Part shown: one piece after another, positions 58,969-64,000 of the stretch | Position numbering within the stretch: the stretch's first letter is position 1 | Layout: each line of letters begins with the position of its first letter | Assembly (NCBI GenBank): GCA_033283325.1 | Contig: JAWMQO010000002.1 | Span: 372,001 to 436,000, forward strand | DNA: 64,000 nucleotides | Reading direction: 5' to 3' | Source of the DNA: Mangrovimicrobium sp033283325 | GTDB lineage: Bacteria > Pseudomonadota > Gammaproteobacteria > Pseudomonadales > Halieaceae | Notes under the pieces: generated by a model | Seen by the model: only the letters and a program-made list of their open reading frames with translations | Databases searched by the model: none | What the model was told of the DNA's origin: nothing | Translations under genes and position numbers: made by a program

Positions 58969-59004
58969 CCGCACTCTTTTTCCATAGTGCTCTAAATATT
59001 TGAG

Positions 59005-59511
59005 ATGAATATGAATGAAAGCAAGGCCGACCTGTGCCTTCGCGAACCCCGATCCGAAGACGGCGCTGCCCTGCATGCGCTGATCGAGGCCTGTCCGCCC
59101 CTGGACCTGAATTCGGTCTACTGCTACCTGCTGCAGTGCAGCCATTTCGCCGCGACCTCGGTGGTCGCGGAGCGCGACGGCGAGCTGGTGGGGGCGATCA
59201 CCGGCTACCTGCCCCCGGCCCAGCCGGACACCCTGTTCATCTGGCAGGTGGCGGTCAGCGACAAGGCGCGCGGCGAAGGGCTCGCCCGGCGCATGCTGAA
59301 CCACATCGTCGACCGGGACGCCTGTGCCGCGGTCAGCTTCATGAATACGACGGTAACCGAAGACAACGCGGCCTCCTGGGCCCTGTTCGAGAGCTTCGCC
59401 CGGGGCCGCGACGCCGCCCTCGAGCGCAGCGTGATGTTCGACCGGGAATCGCACTTCCGCGGCGCCCACGACACTGAATTCCTGGCGCGTATCGGGCCGT
59501 TCCAGCGCTGA
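59005..59511 (+). CDS. ectA: L-2,4-diaminobutyrate acetyltransferase
   Basis: EctA acetylates diaminobutyrate to N-gamma-acetyl-diaminobutyrate, the second step of ectoine synthesis. The 168-residue protein shows the GNAT fold: SEDGAALHALIEACPPLDLNSVY at the start (typical EctA), IWQVAVSDKARGEGLARRML (acetyl-CoA loop), and TEDNAASWALFESFARG. ATG 59005 and 59011 are both possible. ectB begins 52 bp after its stop. Confidence 0.95.
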   Translation: MNMNESKADLCLREPRSEDGAALHALIEACPPLDLNSVYCYLLQCSHFAATSVVAERDGELVGAITGYLPPAQPDTLFIWQVAVSDKARGEGLARRMLNHIVDRDACAAVSFMNTTVTEDNAASWALFESFARGRDAALERSVMFDRESHFRGAHDTEFLARIGPFQR

Positions 59512-59563
59512 TAGCGCTACACCCGGTACGTCCAAGCCAATTACTTACGGAGAATCAGCCAGC

Positions 59564-60871
59564 ATGAAAATTTTTGAAGAGATCGAGTCGGAAGTTCAAA
59601 GCTACGCGCGTTCTTTCCCGCGCGTATTCAATCGCGCCCTGGGCGAATTCCTCTACGACGAGGAAGGCAACGAGTACCTCGACTTCCTCGCCGGCGCGGG
59701 AACCCTGAATTACGGGCACAACAACCCCCTGTTCAAGCAGAAGCTGCTCGAGTACATCGAAGCCGACGGCATCACCCACGGCCTCGACCTGCACACGAAG
59801 GCCAAGGGCGAGTTTCTCGAGGCATTCAACGAGAAAATCCTCAAGCCCCGCGGCATGAACTACATGGTGCAGTTCACCGGCCCCACCGGCACCAACGCGG
59901 TGGAAGCCGCGCTGAAGCTGGCGCGCAACGTAACCGGCCGCCACAACATCGTCGCCTTCACCAACGGCTTCCACGGCGTGAGCCTCGGTGCGCTGGCGAC
60001 AACGGGTAACTCCCACCACCGCAACGCTGCGGGCATCGATCTGGGCGGCGCCAGCCGGGTACCCTACGACGCCTATCTCGGCGAAGACATCGATACCACC
60101 GGCTACCTGGACAAGGTCCTCAGTGACTCCAGCAGCGGCGTCGACAAGCCCGCGGCGGTCATCGTCGAGTGCGTGCAGGGCGAGGGTGGAATCAACGCCG
60201 CCAGCGTGGACTGGATGCGGAATCTCGACAAGGTCTGCAAAAAGCACGACGTGCTGCTGATCGTGGATGACATCCAGGCCGGTTGCGGCCGTACCGGCAC
60301 CTTCTTCAGCTTTGAAGAGGCTGGCATCAAACCGGACATCATCACGCTCTCCAAGTCGCTGAGCGGCTACGGCCTGCCTTTCGCGGTGGTCATGATTTCC
60401 CCGGAGCTGGACCAGTGGAAGCCCGGCGAGCATAACGGCACCTTCCGCGGCAACAACCTGGCCTTCGTCACCGCCAAGGCGGCCATCGACCATTACTGGA
60501 GCAATGACCACTTCGCAGCGGAGGTGCGCCGCAAGGGCGCCTATATCACCCGCCGCCTGGAGGAGATCGTCGACAAGTACGGCAACGGCAACTTCACCAC
60601 CCGGGGCCGCGGCATGTTCCAGGGCATCAATTGCATCAATGGGGACCTCGCCAGCGCGATCACCCAACGGGCGTTCAAAAAGGGCCTGATCATCGAGACC
60701 AGCGGTGCTGACGACCAGGTCGTCAAACTGCTGTGTCCGCTGGTGATCAGCGATGACAACCTGAAGAAGGGCATCGATATCCTCGAAGAGGCGATCAAGG
60801 CGACCTGCGAAGCCAACACCTCCATCCCCGAGGAAGTGGACTTCTTCGACGACGATCGCGAGATCGCCTGA
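59564..60871 (+). CDS. ectB: L-2,4-diaminobutyrate aminotransferase
   Basis: EctB transfers an amino group from glutamate to aspartate semialdehyde. The 435-residue class III PLP enzyme has TGPTGTNAVEAALKLAR, DDIQAGCGRTG and the PLP Lys in TLSKSLSGYG (near residue 265). It begins MKIFEEIESEVQSYARSFP, standard for EctB. ectC follows after 27 bp. Length is within the usual 420-440. Confidence 0.97.
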   Translation: MKIFEEIESEVQSYARSFPRVFNRALGEFLYDEEGNEYLDFLAGAGTLNYGHNNPLFKQKLLEYIEADGITHGLDLHTKAKGEFLEAFNEKILKPRGMNYMVQFTGPTGTNAVEAALKLARNVTGRHNIVAFTNGFHGVSLGALATTGNSHHRNAAGIDLGGASRVPYDAYLGEDIDTTGYLDKVLSDSSSGVDKPAAVIVECVQGEGGINAASVDWMRNLDKVCKKHDVLLIVDDIQAGCGRTGTFFSFEEAGIKPDIITLSKSLSGYGLPFAVVMISPELDQWKPGEHNGTFRGNNLAFVTAKAAIDHYWSNDHFAAEVRRKGAYITRRLEEIVDKYGNGNFTTRGRGMFQGINCINGDLASAITQRAFKKGLIIETSGADDQVVKLLCPLVISDDNLKKGIDILEEAIKATCEANTSIPEEVDFFDDDREIA

Positions 60872-60898
60872 ACCGAAACCAGTTAAGAGGTAGCAGTA

Positions 60899-61303
60899 AT
60901 GATTGTCCGACAGTTACAGGAAGCCGAAGCGAGCAATCGCCGTATCGTCAGTCCCGATAGCAACTGGGAGAGCACCCGCATGTTGCTCAAGGATGACAGG
61001 ATGGGCTTTTCCTTCCATATCACCACCATCTACAAGGGCGCGGACTTCCGCATGCACTACCAGAACCACCTGGAGTCGGTGTACTGCATTTCCGGGCGCG
61101 GCGAGGTGGAAACCCTGGACGATGGCAAGAAATACCCCATCACTCCCGGCACCCTTTATATCCTCGACAAGCACGACAGGCACATGCTGCGCGCCTTCGA
61201 GGAAATGAAAATGGCCTGTGTTTTCAACCCACCGCTGAGCGGCAAGGAAGTGCACAATGCCGAGGGCGCCTACGAACTGGAGGCAGAGGCGATCGACCAA
61301 TGA
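60899..61303 (+). CDS. ectC: Ectoine synthase
   Basis: EctC closes the ring of acetyl-diaminobutyrate to ectoine. The 134-residue cupin has FSFHITTIYKGADFRMHYQNHLE (iron-site region), ESVYCISGRGEVE and LDKHDRHMLRA, all typical. The last base of its coding region overlaps the ask gene start (ATGA). No ectD hydroxylase gene follows, so 5-hydroxyectoine is not expected from this locus. Confidence 0.97.
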   Translation: MIVRQLQEAEASNRRIVSPDSNWESTRMLLKDDRMGFSFHITTIYKGADFRMHYQNHLESVYCISGRGEVETLDDGKKYPITPGTLYILDKHDRHMLRAFEEMKMACVFNPPLSGKEVHNAEGAYELEAEAIDQ

Positions 61304-62754
61304 CTACGCGCCAACACACTGTCGAGAAAATCGGCGGCACCAGCATGCTGGATTACGCCGCGGTACGCGACAACATCATTGGCCATCCTGCGGCGCAGCA
61401 CAATGGACTGTACCAGCGCGTCTTTGTGGTTTCCGCTTACGGAGGCATCACCAACCGCTTGCTGGAACACAAAAAGTCCGGCCGGCCGGGCGTCTACGCC
61501 CTGTTTGCCTCCAGTGAATCCGAGCGCACATGGCGCGAGGAACTGGACGTGCTGCAGGGCGAGATGTACCAGCTAAACGCCGAGTACTTCGTCGATCCTG
61601 AAAAAATCGGCGAAGCCAATCACTTTATCGACGAGCGTATCGAGTCGGCGCGCCAGTGCCTGCAAAATCTCGAGCAACTGTGCCGCCACGGCCACTTCTC
61701 GCTGGAATCGCATCTCGCCACCGTGCGGGAGATGCTCGCCAGCCTGGGCGAAGCCCAGAGCGCCTGGAACACGGTACAGCTCCTGCGTCGCGACGGGATC
61801 AATGCGCGCTTCATCGACCTGACCGGCTGGCGCGATGACGAGCACCTGAGCCTGGACGAGCGTATCCAGCGGGCCTTCGAGAATGTGGACCTGGCGTCCG
61901 AGCTGCCTATCGTCACCGGTTACGCCCACACCCGCTACGGGCTGATGGCGAGTTTCGATCGCGGCTACAGCGAGATGACTTTCAGTCGTATTGCGGTGGT
62001 AACCGAAGCGCGGGAAGCGATTATTCACAAGGAGTTCCACCTCTCCAGCGCCGATCCGAACATTGTCGGTGAGGAGCACGCTGTGCCGATCGGCCGTACC
62101 AATTACGATGTGGCCGACCAGCTCGCGAACCTCGGTATGGAGGCGATCCACCCCAAGGCGGCCAAGGGCCTGCGGCAGAACAATATCCCGCTGCGGGTGA
62201 AGAATACTTTCGAGCCGGAGCACGCCGGCACCCTGATCACCTCGGATTACGTCACCGAAACGCCGCGTGCGGAGATCATCGCTGGGTCACGGGGCGTATA
62301 CGCGCTGGAGCTCTTCGACCAGGACATGGCGGGCCAGATCGACGTTTACGACCGCGAGTTTCTCGCGACGATTCGCCGCTTCCGCGGGCAGATCATCGCC
62401 AAGGACATCAATGCGAACACGATTACCCACTACCTCGGCGGCAACCTGAAAACCATCAAGCGTATCCGCCAGGCGCTGGAAGAGGCTTTCCCGGATGCGG
62501 AGATCGACCAGACCAAGGTGGCTATCGTTTCCGCCATTGGCAGCGATCTCAAGGTGACCGGTATACTGGCCAAGGCGGTATCGGGGCTCGCCAGTTACGA
62601 TATCGGTGTGCAGGCCATGCACCAGTCCATGCGCCAGGTCGACATGCAGTTCGTAATCAACGACGAGGACTTCGACGCCGCGGTCAAGGCGCTGCACGAG
62701 TGCCTCGTGGAGGTTCACGATCACGGCGCGGCCATCTGCCTCGCCCAGGCCTGA
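61300..62754 (+). CDS. ask: Ectoine-operon aspartate kinase
   Basis: A 484-residue aspartokinase of the Ask_Ect type, which supplies aspartyl phosphate for ectoine and is usually insensitive to feedback. VEKIGGTSM is the catalytic N-terminal motif; ITGYAHTRYGLMASFDRGYSEMTF and HPKAAKGLRQ follow, and two ACT domains lie at the C-terminus (about residues 330-480). Its ATG overlaps ectC by 4 bp (ATGA), so the four genes form one operon. Confidence 0.95.
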   Translation: MTTRQHTVEKIGGTSMLDYAAVRDNIIGHPAAQHNGLYQRVFVVSAYGGITNRLLEHKKSGRPGVYALFASSESERTWREELDVLQGEMYQLNAEYFVDPEKIGEANHFIDERIESARQCLQNLEQLCRHGHFSLESHLATVREMLASLGEAQSAWNTVQLLRRDGINARFIDLTGWRDDEHLSLDERIQRAFENVDLASELPIVTGYAHTRYGLMASFDRGYSEMTFSRIAVVTEAREAIIHKEFHLSSADPNIVGEEHAVPIGRTNYDVADQLANLGMEAIHPKAAKGLRQNNIPLRVKNTFEPEHAGTLITSDYVTETPRAEIIAGSRGVYALELFDQDMAGQIDVYDREFLATIRRFRGQIIAKDINANTITHYLGGNLKTIKRIRQALEEAFPDAEIDQTKVAIVSAIGSDLKVTGILAKAVSGLASYDIGVQAMHQSMRQVDMQFVINDEDFDAAVKALHECLVEVHDHGAAICLAQA

Positions 62755-62805
62755 GGGCTTGAACCGGCTGCGGCCATATAACGACAGCAACCAGGGGACG
62801 CCACG

Positions 62806-64000
62806 GTGCTTGTATCATTCCTGATCTTCCTGGCCGCATTTACTGCGATCGGGTTGTCTTCCTTTTTCCACAGTCGTGGCACCCGCCACGACTACTATCT
62901 CGCCGGCAACTCGATCAAACCCTGGCTGGTCGGCCTGTCCGCGGTGGCGACCAACAACAGCGGATACATGTTCATCGGGGTCATCGGTTATACCTACGCG
63001 ACGGGCCTTCCGGCTTTCTGGCTGATGGCAGGGTGGATCCTCGGTGACTATCTCGGTTCCACCTTCGTGCATTCGCGCCTGCATGCGGCCACCGCCCGCT
63101 GTGACGAAGTCAGCTACGCCGGTGTACTGAGCCAATGGTACGGCCAGAAGCAGGGCGGCCTGCAGCGTCTCATTGGCCTGATCTCGCTGGCATTTCTGCT
63201 CTGCTACGCGAGTGCCCAGCTCCTGGCGGGGTCGAAAGCCTTGCACGTGTTATTCGACTGGCCACTCTGGGCGGGTTCCACCATCGGTGCTGTCATGGTT
63301 GCTCTCTACTGTTTTGCCGGTGGGATTCGCGCCTCGATCTGGACTGATGCCGCGCAATCCTTTGTGATGATCTTCGCCATGGGGCTGTTGCTGTGGGTGG
63401 CAATCGCCGCCAAGGGCGGATTTGCAGCCAGTTGGCAGGCACTGGACAGCATCCCGGAATTCACCTCCTGGTTCCCGCAGGACCTGCCCCTGCCAGGGCT
63501 CGCGGGGCCGCTGATGTTCGTCGCAGGCTGGATGGTGGCGGGGCTCTCGGTGATCGGCCAGCCCCATATCATGGTGCGCTTCATGACCCTCGACGATGGG
63601 GCCAACATGCGCCAGGCGCGAATCTGGTATTACCTCTGGTTTACCGCATTCTACACAATGGCGACCACGGTCGGCCTGCTGTCACGCCTGTACATCCCCG
63701 GCGGTGAAAGCTTCGACGCGGAGCTCGCCCTGCCGACCATGGCGCTGGAACTCCTCCCGCCCTGGCTGGTCGGCGTGATCCTGGCGGGAATCTTCGCCGC
63801 CACCATGTCGACCGCGGACTCCCTGATCCTCAGCTGTTCCGCTTCGTTGACCCATGATGTTTTGCCGCAACGGATCGAGGGGCAGGGCCTGATCAAGGCG
63901 ACGACCATCGTGGTTACCGGGCTGGCCCTGCTGCTCGCGCTGGCTAATTTCGAGAGCGTCTTCAACATGGTGATACTGGCCTGGTCGGGTTTGGGTAGTG
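62806..64000 (+). CDS. Sodium:solute symporter (SSF/PutP family), cut by window edge
   Basis: At least 398 residues of an SSF-family membrane protein; the gene runs off the window. The frame is open from GTG at 62806, which has AGGGGA upstream, and reads MLVSFLIFLAAFTAIGL. ATNNSGYMFIGVIGY and STADSLILSCSAS (helix-8 Ser/Thr sodium-site region) are family hallmarks. Its place 51 bp after ask suggests uptake of proline, ectoine or a similar compatible solute in osmotic stress; the solute is inferred. Confidence 0.88.
   Translation, partial: MLVSFLIFLAAFTAIGLSSFFHSRGTRHDYYLAGNSIKPWLVGLSAVATNNSGYMFIGVIGYTYATGLPAFWLMAGWILGDYLGSTFVHSRLHAATARCDEVSYAGVLSQWYGQKQGGLQRLIGLISLAFLLCYASAQLLAGSKALHVLFDWPLWAGSTIGAVMVALYCFAGGIRASIWTDAAQSFVMIFAMGLLLWVAIAAKGGFAASWQALDSIPEFTSWFPQDLPLPGLAGPLMFVAGWMVAGLSVIGQPHIMVRFMTLDDGANMRQARIWYYLWFTAFYTMATTVGLLSRLYIPGGESFDAELALPTMALELLPPWLVGVILAGIFAATMSTADSLILSCSASLTHDVLPQRIEGQGLIKATTIVVTGLALLLALANFESVFNMVILAWSGLGS

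Noticed and set aside
1..64000. CRISPR arrays, prophage or transposase genes, restriction or toxin-antitoxin systems
   Set aside because: No regularly spaced direct repeats, no integrase/transposase motif, and no defence-type gene pair was seen.

Overview
The window is a high-GC chromosomal segment from an aerobic, salt-exposed gammaproteobacterium. The best taxonomic hints are a fused BioH-BioC protein (a known feature of Cellvibrionales-type genomes), an ectABC-ask ectoine operon, a DUF3094 protein, and a PA3496-like small protein. A marine Cellvibrionales-like lineage is the most economical reading; the genus cannot be fixed from the sequence. No rRNA, confident tRNA, CRISPR array, prophage or transposase gene is present.

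Layout: 1-2.8 kb holds truncated serA, divergent from a D-2-hydroxyglutarate dehydrogenase homologue that probably recycles the 2-hydroxyglutarate made by SerA. 3.2-4.9 kb carries srkA and a ComF-like gene. 4.9-9.4 kb is the biotin operon bioB-bioF-bioHC-bioD with overlapping cistrons. 9.5-18.2 kb is mixed housekeeping: acyl-CoA dehydrogenase, small membrane proteins, an outer-membrane barrel, an Fe(II)/2-oxoglutarate oxygenase, a Ddn-fold protein, a PhoX-like protein, epmB and an acyltransferase. 18.2-21 kb holds divergent puuB/puuA (putrescine use). 21-32 kb has mtnA, a shikimate-kinase-like gene, gcvT, an HNH nuclease, an HD-GYP/EAL pair, a fumarylacetoacetase-fold enzyme, an atypical glutamine-amidotransferase-like protein and an EamA transporter.

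32-54 kb is a large nitrate-assimilation region. Leftward: narK, a fused PP2C phosphatase/kinase, a porin, nasT, nasS, nrtA, nrtB, nrtD, a NirB-like flavoprotein and nitrate reductase nasA. Rightward: nirB, nirD, a second molybdopterin oxidoreductase and a fused FeS/DmsC membrane partner. Four sigma-54-type promoter candidates and two ANTAR-like leader hairpins suggest that nitrogen limitation (sigma-54, probably NtrC) and nitrate (NasS/NasT antitermination) act together. 54-58 kb holds a SnoaL-like protein, a globin that seems to lack its proximal His, a lipoprotein, a class II aldolase and an MFS protein. 58.2 kb to the end is an EctR-type MarR gene, ectABC-ask and the start of a sodium:solute symporter.

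The most striking unexplained signal is a pair of ~190-bp structured repeats (2818-3005 and 25606-25798), each between convergent genes. They share a conserved core but have entirely different, still complementary, outer and inner arms, and two shorter helices carry compensatory changes. A second, looser palindrome class lies at 1200-1342 and 23626-23714.
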